From NCBI GenBank assembly GCA_046349875.1, contig JAXMBN010000006.1, positions 129,384 to 193,383 of the forward strand: 64,000 nt of DNA. Reading direction: 5' to 3'. This document shows, in pieces, positions 28,117-37,066 of the stretch. Source of the stretch: JAXMBN01 sp046349875 (lineage in GTDB: Bacteria; Planctomycetota; Planctomycetia; Pirellulales; Pirellulaceae). Both the position numbers and the translations under genes were made by a program. Under the pieces are notes generated by a model. It had not been told where the DNA came from and ran no database searches. It saw only the letters and a program-made list of their open reading frames with translations. Position 1 is the stretch's first letter. Every line of letters begins with the position of its first letter.

Positions 28117-28225
28117 GTTGGATAGTCCCAACCATCTCTTAACGTTGCGCGGTGGTCTCAACCGCCGCACAGTAACGATTGAGGACAATCGAGCTACTTG
28201 CAGTAGCGCGGTTGTCCCAACCGCG
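28117..28225. repeat. dispersed GGTTG/CAACC hairpins upstream of the orphan gene
   Basis: Three palindromes share the core of the 29-bp array: GTTGG/CCAAC at 28117-28132, GCGGT/ACCGC around TCTCA at 28149-28165, and a perfect 8-bp stem CGCGGTTG/CAACCGCG with loop TCC at 28207-28225. Spacing is irregular and the flanks differ, so they look like dispersed copies of one palindromic element. Confidence 0.65.
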
Positions 28226-28666
28226 AACTAGTATTCTTTCAAACGATCCCCCAAAACCTTTGCAGCACGAAGCCCAACCGCCAACTCGTCCTCGATGGGA
28301 CGATTGCCAATAACTTTTGAACAGCAACTCCCAAATAACGCGCAGTAGCCATCGAGGCCCGTCGTAGACTTGAGTAGTATTGTGTTCAGGTAGGTGTGTA
28401 CGTATGGATGGTCATTGTGCCAGTGAAAGCGGTTTTGTCAACTGGTTTGTTCACTGAATTACGTCGATTTCAAAATTTAACGCTCAGGAAACCTTTTCGG
28501 ATTGAAGGGGCAGAAAGCCTGGAAGCGAGCAAGGCCAAGTTCGGGCCGTACTCGGACGATAAACAAAACATCGCTGTCTTGCGCGAAGGAAATAGCAGCA
28601 TTTCCTACCGAGAAAGTGAAGAGGATGAGTGTCGAGCGCGTTGGCACCTGAGGCGAGGGATCGCAA
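28226..28666. other. 441-bp intergenic stretch, no supported gene
   Basis: An open frame 28396-28785 on plus overlaps the secreted-protein gene in another frame and has no domain; a minus frame 28484-28906 is its shadow. I see no terminator or clear promoter. The region likely holds regulatory sequence for the gene at 28667. Confidence 0.45.
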
Positions 28667-29266
28667 ATGAAAAACCGAAAGTCCAAATTGTTTGCGATCG
28701 CTATGGTCGCCTTCGCGTCTCAAGCCGCATCGGCGGGCTGGCCAGAGTTTTGGCATTCGTGTGGAGTGGATCGAGAACGAAATAACATTTGGCCTCATCC
28801 TTTCCGATCTGCCGATGCGGGAGCGGTCTACGCTCCCTTCGATGTGATGAAGGCAAACGGTTGGAAGCTCTACAATACCCTTGGTACTGGTTTCTTTACC
28901 GAGCAAAATGCGCTAACCGATGCTGGTCGCATTCGTCTCGAATGGATTATCTCGCAAGCACCTGTGGATCGAAGACAAGTTTTTGTTCTCAAAGGTGCAA
29001 CGGGCGATGATACGGCAGCGCGAGTCGAATCGGTTCAAGTTGCCATTTCGCAACTGCTACCCGTCGGTGAATTGCCACCCATTTACGTAACGGATGTTGA
29101 ACCCTACGTTTCCTCCGGCCAGTATCAAACCGCCATCAATCGCGCTTTGATTCGCACGACACCGAACCCTCGCTTGCCTGTCTTCAAAGGCTTGAATACG
29201 CCATCCAGCAACTCAGGATCAGGCGGTGGAGCAGGGGCTGGCGGAAGTTCAGGCGGATCGAAGTAG
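28667..29266 (+). CDS. secreted conserved hypothetical protein with Gly/Ser-rich tail
   Basis: The 199-residue product has a signal peptide (MKNRKSKLFAIAMVAFASQA, cleavage near ASA). The mature part has ERNNIWPHPFRSADAGAVYAP, FDVMKANGWKLYNTLG, LTDAGRIRLEWI and RRQVFVLKG, then RVESVQVAIS and LPPIYVTDVEP, a pattern I associate with small exported planctomycete proteins of unknown function. The last 20 residues are Gly/Ser-rich. GAGGCGAGGGATCGCAA precedes the ATG. It stands alone. Confidence 0.72.
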   Translation: MKNRKSKLFAIAMVAFASQAASAGWPEFWHSCGVDRERNNIWPHPFRSADAGAVYAPFDVMKANGWKLYNTLGTGFFTEQNALTDAGRIRLEWIISQAPVDRRQVFVLKGATGDDTAARVESVQVAISQLLPVGELPPIYVTDVEPYVSSGQYQTAINRALIRTTPNPRLPVFKGLNTPSSNSGSGGGAGAGGSSGGSK

Positions 29267-29411
29267 TTTGAACCTCTCAAGCGACATGCATTCAATACAT
29301 GCAGGCGCCCGCCTTCTCGACCAGTCGCAAGCGGGAAGGGGCAATAGGAGGAGTGAGATCAATTTCTATTTAATTGCGAGCACCTCTTTGGGAAGGCCGT
29401 CAAATAGTTTG

Positions 29412-29792
29412 TTATTCTTGCGCCCCAGAGATTGAGATAATCGTTTCTGGAAATTGAGAACTCAGATCCTTCTGTTCATCTTCAGACAATTCAGGATGGA
29501 TCCAGTTGATATGAGTCAGCCACGGCAATTCTTTCATGATGGCAGCCATGAGTAGCTTGATGTCGAGATAGTTTGCATTAGGAATATTTACGGTAATGGA
29601 CTTCATCCAGAAATCGAATGTAAGGGTCCCTTGCCATTGGTTATCGGATATTTTTTGGTTGATGATTCGTTGAGCTTCATTCGTTCGCGAGATCGGTAGT
29701 GCGATTCTCGATCGAAACGCGGACAGCAACGCAGCGAATACGGCGATGATCGTGATCGTCCAAAGCCATTTCCTGAGAGACAAAATATCCAC
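29412..29792 (-). CDS. small membrane-anchored hypothetical protein
   Basis: The GTG at 29792 follows ATAGGG and opens a 126-residue frame with one N-terminal membrane segment (WLWTITIIAVFAALLSAF). The remainder is a compact soluble domain of alternating strands and helices (TLTFDFWMKSITVNIP, IKLLMAAIMKELPWLTHIN, LSSQFPETIISISG). No family recognised. It is isolated, in a region with little else coding. Confidence 0.5.
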   Translation of the reverse strand: MDILSLRKWLWTITIIAVFAALLSAFRSRIALPISRTNEAQRIINQKISDNQWQGTLTFDFWMKSITVNIPNANYLDIKLLMAAIMKELPWLTHINWIHPELSEDEQKDLSSQFPETIISISGAQE

Positions 29793-30153
29793 CCCTATGA
29801 GGATAAAGTTCTGGCCTACATAAATCGTTGAGCACTATCTCCGTATTTGCTCAAACGGCCCATGCGAACATGTGCCAAAACGCATTACAAAATTCTCGAC
29901 GTTGGCGCTCATTGTCTGCACGAGTAGTTCTTGAAAGAGAACCATCCGAAACCTTTCGTGCTCTTCACAATCATCAAATCGATGTAGTCGGAATCGTCGA
30001 TGATCGGTGATTTCTTCCATTCTCGAAACAATCAATTATTTCGTTGAAGCTACTAGCGATTTGACCTGCAAAAAACTCCAACTCGCTATTTGCATAAAGA
30101 GGACTCCCCGTTTTTAAATCGCGTCTTATCGCAGTCATTCTTGCCCATGAATG
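29793..30153. other. 361-bp stretch, no supported gene
   Basis: Two short overlapping frames (29828-30010 plus, 29835-30035 minus) are shadows of each other and lack features. No repeats or hairpins stand out. Confidence 0.45.
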
Positions 30154-30561
30154 TCATGGCATAGGCCAACAACGCACGCCTAAATGCAGAATGGTTGCGA
30201 TTGGAAGTAAGAGAAATGGAAAGAAAAAAATGTGCATTTGACCTGCTGAATCAACATAGTCATTGTCGCCCGTCAAATACAGCGCATATGCAATAGCGCA
30301 GAATGCTGAAATCCCCAACGCCATGATTCGAGACGCGTTGCTTCCTAAAAGCCCAGCCAGCATGTTTCCAATATGGAGGCAAGCCGAGATGCCTATGCAT
30401 TCGAACAGGAAATCCTCGGGAGGTCCGACATGCAGAGCATCAAAGATGGAAAGGATCATGTTCGATAGAGCGAACACGACGATCGCTGTGAATAGCACGT
30501 TAGTGAGCGTTTTGTCACGCTGTTCGCAATAAACGAAGCTTGAGTAAGGGTTTTCGTCCAT
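30154..30561 (-). CDS. four-TM hypothetical membrane protein
   Basis: The frame holds two adjacent ATGs; the second, at 30561, has better spacing to GGAG. The 135-residue product has about four hydrophobic segments, e.g. LTNVLFTAIVVFALSNMILS, IGISACLHIGNMLAGLLG, IMALGISAFCAIAYALYL and FFFPFLLLPIATILHLG. No motif or family was recognised. Confidence 0.58.
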   Translation of the reverse strand: MDENPYSSFVYCEQRDKTLTNVLFTAIVVFALSNMILSIFDALHVGPPEDFLFECIGISACLHIGNMLAGLLGSNASRIMALGISAFCAIAYALYLTGDNDYVDSAGQMHIFFFPFLLLPIATILHLGVRCWPMP

Positions 30562-30822
30562 CATTTCTCCAAATGTCCCATTCCTTCGTTTTGAGGTACG
30601 CTTTTAAGAACTCGTACTCGGGGAGCCTGAATCCAACTTGATATCACAACCCGAAGCTTTAACGAGGGATGTCTTAGACAAGCCACGAACATTGCAAAAG
30701 TCAGTCCCTCGCTTACGCGTCGGATTGTGATAATACGCACATGCGCAATGAACGAAGAAGTAGCCGGACTAGTGCTTTCTGAGGCACCTTGCTCCTCAAT
30801 GGGCTTTGAAATATCTGGGGGC

Positions 30823-32238
30823 TTAAAACAGGTCGATGCAGTGACCTTCTTCAAGCAAGCGATAGGGGCGTCCCTGGGCATCGACCGCGTCGAGATTGGA
30901 AATGCCCATGGCGGCGTAGACGGTTTTTGCAATATCTGCGGGAGTAACGGGTTGATCGGCGGGATATTCTGCAAAGCGATCGGTCGATCCCCAAACGTTT
31001 CCGCCGCGAATACCGCCGCCTCCCATGACGACGCTCATGCAGTGAGTCCAGTGATCTCGCCCCGTACCACTAGGTCCTCCCGATCGCGGGTCCCCAATCT
31101 TCGGTTTGCGTCCCATTTCGCTTGTGACTAGCAAGAGTGTTTGATCGAGCAAGCCACGCTGCTGAAGATCTTCCACCAGTGCAGAAAAGCCACGATCGAA
31201 TTCGGGCAACAGATGCTTTTCCAAACATTCGAAGTTGTTGGCATGTGTATCCCAGCCACCAGCACTCTTGCAGCGATCAGCGGTGGCTTCGTTTTCTTTC
31301 CAGAAGACCGTGATGAAGGGGACCTCCGCTTCCACAAGACGCCGTGCCAGCAGGAGACTCATTCCGTTGATGGATTTGCCGTAACGTTCTTGCAGCGACT
31401 CTTTCTCCTGCGATAGATCAAAGGCTGTGGTTGTTCGAGCGGAAAGCAGCAGCTCGAGACCCCGCTTTTGGTGTTCTTTCCACGTTTTCTCGGTTTCAAT
31501 ATGCGACCATAGATCTCTGTTCTGATGAAGCTGTTCGAGCAGACCTTGGCGCTGTAAAAGTTGTTGCGGTGTCACATCTCCCGACAAAGTTAGGGCAGGT
31601 GCAGTGAATCGCGTTGGACGTTCTTCTTCGCCGATGACGTAAAGAGGATCGTGCTGGGCGCCGAGTCGCGCGGCAAACTGACCGGGCCTTGTATAGGGAG
31701 CTTTACTAGGTTTGTGCGGAAGAGTGATGGAAGATGGAAGTTGTTGAGGGCATTGCTTGCGTGAACCAACAACCGATCCGACAAAAGGCCAATCATCAGG
31801 ATAGGGTTTGCGATCATTTCCTTGCGTTTGAAATGTGACATCCGGGACGTGTCCCGTCAATTGATAGTAATATCCAGCGTGGTGATCGTTCGTATTTACT
31901 GTGCCGCTCACCGATCGCACAATCGCCAAATGATGCATTTGTTTGGCGGTCAAGGGTAGGTGTTCGCTGATATGGATGCCTGGGGCTGAAGTGGCAATCG
32001 GTTGGAACGGCCCGCGATACTCGAGAGGTGCCGTGGGTTTCATGTCCCACATATCGATATGCGATGAACCTCCACAAAGAAAAAAGAGTATCGTCGATTT
32101 GGCACGACCTGGCGGAGCTTCGGTGGGAGGAATGGAATTTCCAAGAACCTTCGCCAATGGGCTAAGTAGTCCACCTCCAAGGCACGTGGAGGCGGTGAGA
32201 AACGTCCTGCGAGAATGATGGCGACGCGGGAGGGACAT
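30823..32238 (-). CDS. DUF1501 domain-containing protein, Tat exported
   Basis: A second DUF1501 protein, 471 residues, without the DUF1549-DUF1553 partner next to it. It opens with a twin-arginine leader (RRHHSRRTFLTAS). Family marks: STILFFLCGGSSHIDMWDMKP, SEHLPLTAKQMHHLAIVRSV, NDHHAGYYYQLTGH, RRLVEAEVPFITVFWKENE, CKSAGGWDTHANNFECL, LLLVTSEMGRKP, GRDHWTHCMSVVMGGGG and TPADIAKTVYAAMGI. The ATG at 32238 is well placed before the leader. It follows arginase on the same strand with an 80-base gap. Confidence 0.9.
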   Translation of the reverse strand: MSLPRRHHSRRTFLTASTCLGGGLLSPLAKVLGNSIPPTEAPPGRAKSTILFFLCGGSSHIDMWDMKPTAPLEYRGPFQPIATSAPGIHISEHLPLTAKQMHHLAIVRSVSGTVNTNDHHAGYYYQLTGHVPDVTFQTQGNDRKPYPDDWPFVGSVVGSRKQCPQQLPSSITLPHKPSKAPYTRPGQFAARLGAQHDPLYVIGEEERPTRFTAPALTLSGDVTPQQLLQRQGLLEQLHQNRDLWSHIETEKTWKEHQKRGLELLLSARTTTAFDLSQEKESLQERYGKSINGMSLLLARRLVEAEVPFITVFWKENEATADRCKSAGGWDTHANNFECLEKHLLPEFDRGFSALVEDLQQRGLLDQTLLLVTSEMGRKPKIGDPRSGGPSGTGRDHWTHCMSVVMGGGGIRGGNVWGSTDRFAEYPADQPVTPADIAKTVYAAMGISNLDAVDAQGRPYRLLEEGHCIDLF

Positions 32239-32306
32239 AGCAGGCCTCGCATGGGGAAGGAGGTTGCATCGATCGGAGGGTAGGGAAGGTGTAAATGCGT
32301 AGGTTG

Positions 32307-33221
32307 TTAGTATATTTGTTCGCCCATGGCAGAGCTAATGAGTTCTACTGCAATGCGAGCCGTCAAGTTATTGGTATCGAGAATCGGGTTGACTTCAACG
32401 CAATCGAGACTCGCGATTCGCCCTGAGGCATGAATGAGTTCCATCGCCAAATGGGCCTCACGGTAGGAAATTCCACCTGGAACCGGCGTGCCAACTCCGG
32501 GGACTTCGGTTGGATCCAACACATCCATGTCAAAGCTCACATGGATTCCATCTTTGGCTTGACCGGCAAGATGGATCGCTTCCATCATCACATCTGCCAT
32601 GCCGCGTCGATCGATATCGTGCATGGTAAAAACGTGTGCTCCTGACTCGCGGAGGAGCACTTTTTCACCTGGATCGAGATCGCGGACACCGACAAGAACA
32701 ATATGCCTTGCATCGACGACTGGGCATTTTCCCAAGAGTCGCACAAGCCGAGGATCACCCAAGCCTGCAAGGGCAGCTAAAGGCATGCCATGGATATTGC
32801 CTGAGGGCGTTGATTCAGGCGTATTGAAATCTCCGTGTGCGTCGATCCAGAGGACACCAAGCGAACGCGGGGCGGACGACCCAGCCAATGCACTACCGTT
32901 GATCGTTCCCAGAGCAATGCTGTGGTCGCCACCCATAATGATCGGAAATCGATCTTGCTCTACGATGGCAGAGACCTTGCGAGCCACGTTTTGAAAGAAT
33001 TCGTGCAAGGGATCAAAATAGCGTAGTTTTTCTCCCGGCGCTGGCTCAGGCAATTGCTCGGCCAAAGGCGCCGGGACATTGCCTGCATCTTGAACATCGA
33101 GACCAAGTTTTAGAAGTCGATCACGAAGTCCTGCATATCGAATGGCACTGGGCCCCATATCTACGCCGCGACGACCGGCTCCTAAATCGACATTGGCACC
33201 AAGCAACGATACCTTTTTCAT
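32307..33221 (-). CDS. rocF: arginase
   Basis: Arginase hydrolyses arginine to ornithine and urea with two Mn ions. The 304-residue protein has the full metal-site set: GGDHSIALG (97-105), DAHGDFN (127-133), SGNIHGMP (140-147), and SFDMDVLDP (229-237), with CVEVNPILD near the end. The N-terminus (LLGANVDLGAGRRGVDMGP) is characteristic of true arginases rather than agmatinases. AGGAT precedes the ATG at 33221. It may supply nitrogen from arginine; a CphA-like gene at 55998 also concerns arginine storage but is far away. Confidence 0.93.
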   Translation of the reverse strand: MKKVSLLGANVDLGAGRRGVDMGPSAIRYAGLRDRLLKLGLDVQDAGNVPAPLAEQLPEPAPGEKLRYFDPLHEFFQNVARKVSAIVEQDRFPIIMGGDHSIALGTINGSALAGSSAPRSLGVLWIDAHGDFNTPESTPSGNIHGMPLAALAGLGDPRLVRLLGKCPVVDARHIVLVGVRDLDPGEKVLLRESGAHVFTMHDIDRRGMADVMMEAIHLAGQAKDGIHVSFDMDVLDPTEVPGVGTPVPGGISYREAHLAMELIHASGRIASLDCVEVNPILDTNNLTARIAVELISSAMGEQIY

Positions 33222-33358
33222 TCGTGGATCCTGATTGAAAGAAGAGGTAGCAGAGGCCCTTCGCTTGCATGGAGGTCACTCATTGCATGATGACTCACCC
33301 AAGCCACGCGGCGCAATTGTATCCCGAAGGGACGCCATGGAAACCTTGCGGCATTGTA

Positions 33359-34720
33359 TCAGGGTTCCAATGCGCCGCTGGAAGCATGGTTCGCTTTGCG
33401 AGGTTTTCCGAAGAAATCGAGCGGGATGAGATGTTCGGCGGCGACGGATTGAAAAAGGCTTCCACTTCGCGGTCGAGCATTGCGGTGGCTAGCATCCCAA
33501 GCAACATCCTGAAAGTCGCTGAGCCCTTCGCCTCGCTTGGAACCGTGGATATTCCCTTGGCCGACGGCAACATTCCCAGCGAATTGGACGCGAGCAAATC
33601 CATTAGGGAACAGCATGGCATTACCCGATTGAGAATAAAGCACGTTGTTGGCCAGAAGCATATCGTCCCGATCGTTCCATGATCCACCGCGAAATGCGTG
33701 GTTTTCGTTGATCATCGTATTGTGGATGACATGCAGTCGCTTGGTCTTACCCTGATGGTCGTGACTGGCGAAGGCGGCGTTTTTTCCGGCCATCAAGAGA
33801 TTGTTGGCGACGAACGCATCCCCTTGAATCTGCATGACGCTATCATCGCTGCGATAGCAGAGATTGTTTTCGATTCGGTTGATGGGGCGATCGTCGGTTC
33901 CATAGGTGATGATGCAAGGATAGTGGCAATCGTGGACGAGATTGTTGCGAATCGTATTGCCCCACGATCCTTGTTTGACTTCGATGCCATCTCCCTGGGA
34001 TCCGAAGCAATTGAAGACGTGATTACCCGCGATCATGCTTTGGCTCATCCGCACATGACTATGGTTGCCTCCCAAGTACATCCCTTCCGCGGTACCACCT
34101 CCATCGTGGATGGTATTGTTGATCAGGTAGAGGAACGAGCAGTCGTGCGAGTTTGCGCTGAGGCAGACATCGGCGGTGTGATGAATATGGCAATGATCCA
34201 CGACGAGGTTGTGGCAGGACCCGATGCGAATGCCGTGACTACCACCGCGAATTTCCAATCCTTGAAGGACAAGATACTCAAGGGGAGAATCCGCTTCCAA
34301 ACCGATGTTCAGAACATTCTGACGATCGTTTGAACGTGTCCACACCACATCGTTGCCAGGAGCAACAACCCAAATCGGCGCCTTTTCATTGCCAGTGATT
34401 TTCCAATTCCAATAGAACTCGAAAGCGTATTCTCCTCCTTCCACTTCCAAGCGGTCTCCAGGTTGCAATGCGGCGATTGCTTTTGCGAGTCGAGCTCCGT
34501 TCTCTTTAGAGGATGCAGAGCGATCAAAAGGATGTGCGAGCGTTCGCGCTGGTTTTTGCTGAGCCCAGGTAGGCATGGGTTCGGCGTGGAGCCCTGGAGG
34601 CTGAGCACGAGCGAGCCGAGTGTCTGTGCAAAGAAACATGCAACCAACGAAAATCGCACCGGCCAGCCCGCCGCGCATGACATGCGCGGCAAGGGTCTTC
34701 ATGGAAGGAAGGATCAGCAT
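33359..34720 (-). CDS. secreted right-handed beta-helix protein (pectate-lyase-like fold)
   Basis: The product of about 453 residues has an N-terminal hydrophobic export segment (GGLAGAIFVGCMFLC) and then repeating beta-helix coils: LEYLVLQGLEIRGGSHGIRIG, NLVVDHCHIHHTADVC, LYLINNTIHDGGGTAEG, VRMSQSMIAGNHVFNC, GNTIRNNLVHDCHYP and MLLANNVLYSQSG. The stacked N, H and G positions are typical of parallel beta-helix proteins, many of which bind or cleave polysaccharides. No catalytic set is diagnosable. The start is uncertain among TTG 34732, ATG 34720 and ATG 34702. It begins within about 15 bases of the dioxygenase stop, so the two are likely co-transcribed. Confidence 0.8.
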   Translation of the reverse strand: MLILPSMKTLAAHVMRGGLAGAIFVGCMFLCTDTRLARAQPPGLHAEPMPTWAQQKPARTLAHPFDRSASSKENGARLAKAIAALQPGDRLEVEGGEYAFEFYWNWKITGNEKAPIWVVAPGNDVVWTRSNDRQNVLNIGLEADSPLEYLVLQGLEIRGGSHGIRIGSCHNLVVDHCHIHHTADVCLSANSHDCSFLYLINNTIHDGGGTAEGMYLGGNHSHVRMSQSMIAGNHVFNCFGSQGDGIEVKQGSWGNTIRNNLVHDCHYPCIITYGTDDRPINRIENNLCYRSDDSVMQIQGDAFVANNLLMAGKNAAFASHDHQGKTKRLHVIHNTMINENHAFRGGSWNDRDDMLLANNVLYSQSGNAMLFPNGFARVQFAGNVAVGQGNIHGSKRGEGLSDFQDVAWDASHRNARPRSGSLFQSVAAEHLIPLDFFGKPRKANHASSGALEP

Positions 34721-34732
34721 TGAAGAATGCAA

Positions 34733-35410
34733 TTACATAGGAGGTGTGGAATTCGAAGCTTCGCGAGGACCGAGAACGATTTGGAATTTCCCAATCGGAA
34801 GATTGTCATGTTCTTTCGATTTTGCAAAGGCAACGGTGACCGATTCCTGTTGTGGTTTGGTGAGGCCTTTATAGATACCGTCCTTTGCGTTATCTGAACC
34901 TTTGGATTCAAAATACATTTGAGTGACGAGCTCTTTGTGTCCCTTGGCTTGAATGCGGTAATGGATGTGGGGAGTACGTCCAGGATATTTGCCAGGAAGA
35001 ATCGTCTTAAACGAATACTTCCCATCGTCATCGGTGAGGATGTGAGCCCAATATTGGAAGTTCGGGTCGAGCGGTACCTGATTGGTATCACCAGGATGAT
35101 TGTATTTACCAGCGGACGAAGCTTGCCAAACTTCGACCACGGACTTCGCAATCGGATTGCCATGGACATCCACGATCTGACCTTCCACGACAATGATCTC
35201 GCCTTCAGCGAGTGGACTGTCTTTGTCCTTTCGCGTAAGGTCCGCATCGTAGAAGGGCTGTTCGAGGATGGCGGGCTTCGGATAATAAGGGCCCATCGTC
35301 TGAGCAGGTGTAGGGATGGAATCGCCCAGTACCTGATTGGCCGCTACAATGGAGGCCACTCCATAAGCTCCCGTAGTCACAAGAAAACGGCGTCGATTGG
35401 ATGCGTGCAT
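34733..35410 (-). CDS. intradiol ring-cleavage dioxygenase family protein, exported
   Basis: Intradiol dioxygenases open catechol rings using non-haem Fe(III) bound by two Tyr and two His. From ATG 35410 (CAGGAG upstream) the 225-residue product has a Tat-like leader (NRRRFLVTTGAYGVASI). The domain shows TMGPYYPKPAI, VVEGQIVDVHGNPI, VEVWQASSAGKYNHPGD with a ligand Tyr, TILPGKYPGRTPHIHYRI with a Tyr and the His pair, and a closing VTVAFAKS strand. Exported members are often linked to extracellular aromatic or sugar-related substrates, but the substrate is unknown. The gene leads a two-gene unit with the beta-helix protein and is divergent from the M20 gene. Confidence 0.87.
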   Translation of the reverse strand: MHASNRRRFLVTTGAYGVASIVAANQVLGDSIPTPAQTMGPYYPKPAILEQPFYDADLTRKDKDSPLAEGEIIVVEGQIVDVHGNPIAKSVVEVWQASSAGKYNHPGDTNQVPLDPNFQYWAHILTDDDGKYSFKTILPGKYPGRTPHIHYRIQAKGHKELVTQMYFESKGSDNAKDGIYKGLTKPQQESVTVAFAKSKEHDNLPIGKFQIVLGPREASNSTPPM

Positions 35411-35671
35411 AAGTGGGCTCCTGATAAGAGGTCGAGTTAGACTAGGGAGTTGCCAAGCGAAATGCAATTGGCGATTTTTTTAAGGTTGGGGGAGTCGAGT
35501 GTTGAAGGCTTCGAACGATTTGGGCCAAGAACGCTGAGTAGCTTTGGAGTTGAAAGTCGTTTCGGATGCCATGAGCGAAAAAGACATCGGTTCGATTTTT
35601 CCCTACCTCGCAGAACGGTTTCCTACCTATTGAGAATATCGAATGTTCGTGATTCGATGCAAGGACTTGTC

Positions 35672-37050
35672 ATGTTGCGCCAAGCGAATCCCATTTTCAC
35701 AGCCCGTATTCGCGGATATTTGTTTGCTTTTGTCTGCGGAATAGCGTTGAGCTTTGGGGGAACCCAGTACCTTTGGGCTTTCCAAGTGCCGGTTCGAGCT
35801 TCCTCACAAGCAACTGAGGCAGCGGCCAAGGATGATGTGGGAAAGTGGATTGGAAAACAGCTGCCCGAGATGGTTCCGTTTTATCAATGGTTGCATGCGC
35901 ATCCCGAAGTTTCCTTTGAAGAGGAAAAGACGGCCGAATATCTTGCCAAGGCCTGGGAACGCATTGGTTTTGAAGTCCATCGCAAGGTAGGAGGTCATGG
36001 AATCGTTGGAATCTATCGCAACGGTAAGGGGCCACATGTGATGTTGCGCACGGACTTGGATGCGCTGCCGGTGACCGAACGAACCGAGTTGCCATACGCT
36101 TCAACGCAAAAGACGGTCACGAAAGATGGGGCAACATCGGGCGTTATGCATGCTTGCGGTCATGATGTGCATATGACTTCAGTGACGATGGCCGGCAAAT
36201 ACCTTGTGGAGCATAAGGATCAGTGGAAAGGCACGCTCATGGTGATTGGACAGCCTGCCGAAGAACGTGGCTCGGGCGCGAAAGCGATGTTGTCCGATGG
36301 CCCGTTTACAAAGTTTGGCAAACCTGATTTTGCATTAGCGTTGCATTGCGAATCTTCGCTGACGCCCGCCGGAAAGATCGGAGTTCGATCGGGATTCTTG
36401 TTGGCCAACGTCGATAGTGTGGACATTGAAATTCAGGGAGGGGAGGGCATGGGGCTCGCCTGAAGCGACCATCGATCCCATCGTCCAAGCCGCCGAACTG
36501 ATCCTCAGTTTGCAAAAACATTGTAAGTCGCGAGATCAAGCCGATCGAACCTGCAGTGACTACGGTTGGTTCCATTCATGGGGGAAATCAAACACAATAT
36601 CATTGGAGAAACCGTCATCTCCAAATAACGGTTCGTAGCTACTCGGCGGAGGTCCGCAAGCAATTGCTCGATGCCATCCAGCGAAGGGCTCAAGGTGTGG
36701 CATCGACGTGGAATGCTCCCATGCCGAAGATCGCCATATCCGAAGGACGCCGGCCCTTGAATGATGTGTCGCAATTCCCACCTATCGAATGCGGAAGTTT
36801 TGGAGTAACAACTGAAGCGACCGTGTGCTCGATGCGGAGCAGGTCGCGTGGAGGAGGACTGTGTCAGTATGGATTGGCGGGTGTTCCCATCATGATGTAC
36901 CGTTTAGGAGTGATATCGCCCGAGCGAATGGAGCGTCATCTAAAGTTAGATAAACCCTTGCCTTCGCTTCATTCTGAATTTATCCTGACCTTGAAGGAAC
37001 CTTGGAAACAGGCGTGGCATCGCTTGTCTATGCTTCCTTGGATCTTTTGA
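35672..37050 (+). pseudogene. M20 family amidohydrolase, heavily frameshifted 3' half
   Basis: M20 amidohydrolases remove N-acyl groups from amino acids using two metals. The first frame (from ATG 35672, to 36463) has a signal peptide (YLFAFVCGIALSFG), WLHAHPEVSFEEE, LRTDLDALPV, GVMHACGHDVHMTS, GQPAEERGSGA and a dimerisation-domain start. From 36430 on the sequence reads correctly only by hopping frames. Examples: SPEATIDPIVQAAELILS after 36455, VSREIKPIEPAV after an extra A near 36511-36516, NIIGETV near 36585-36615, LQITVRSYSAEVRK after 36620, NDVSQF near 36760, and QYGLAGVPIMMYRLG to the stop at 37050. At least six indels lie within about 440 bases. The first half alone lacks the domain's end, so the product is probably non-functional as given. 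Confidence 0.8.
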
Positions 37051-37066
37051 AGTGAAGGAGTTCCGA

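Noticed and set aside
28396..28785. 129-residue plus-strand frame upstream of the secreted protein
   Set aside because: Overlaps the start of a better-supported gene in another frame and has no recognisable features.
30561..30974. 137-residue minus-strand frame
   Set aside because: Overlaps the end of the DUF1501 gene and carries the repeat-like VSEGLTF peptide; likely chance reading.
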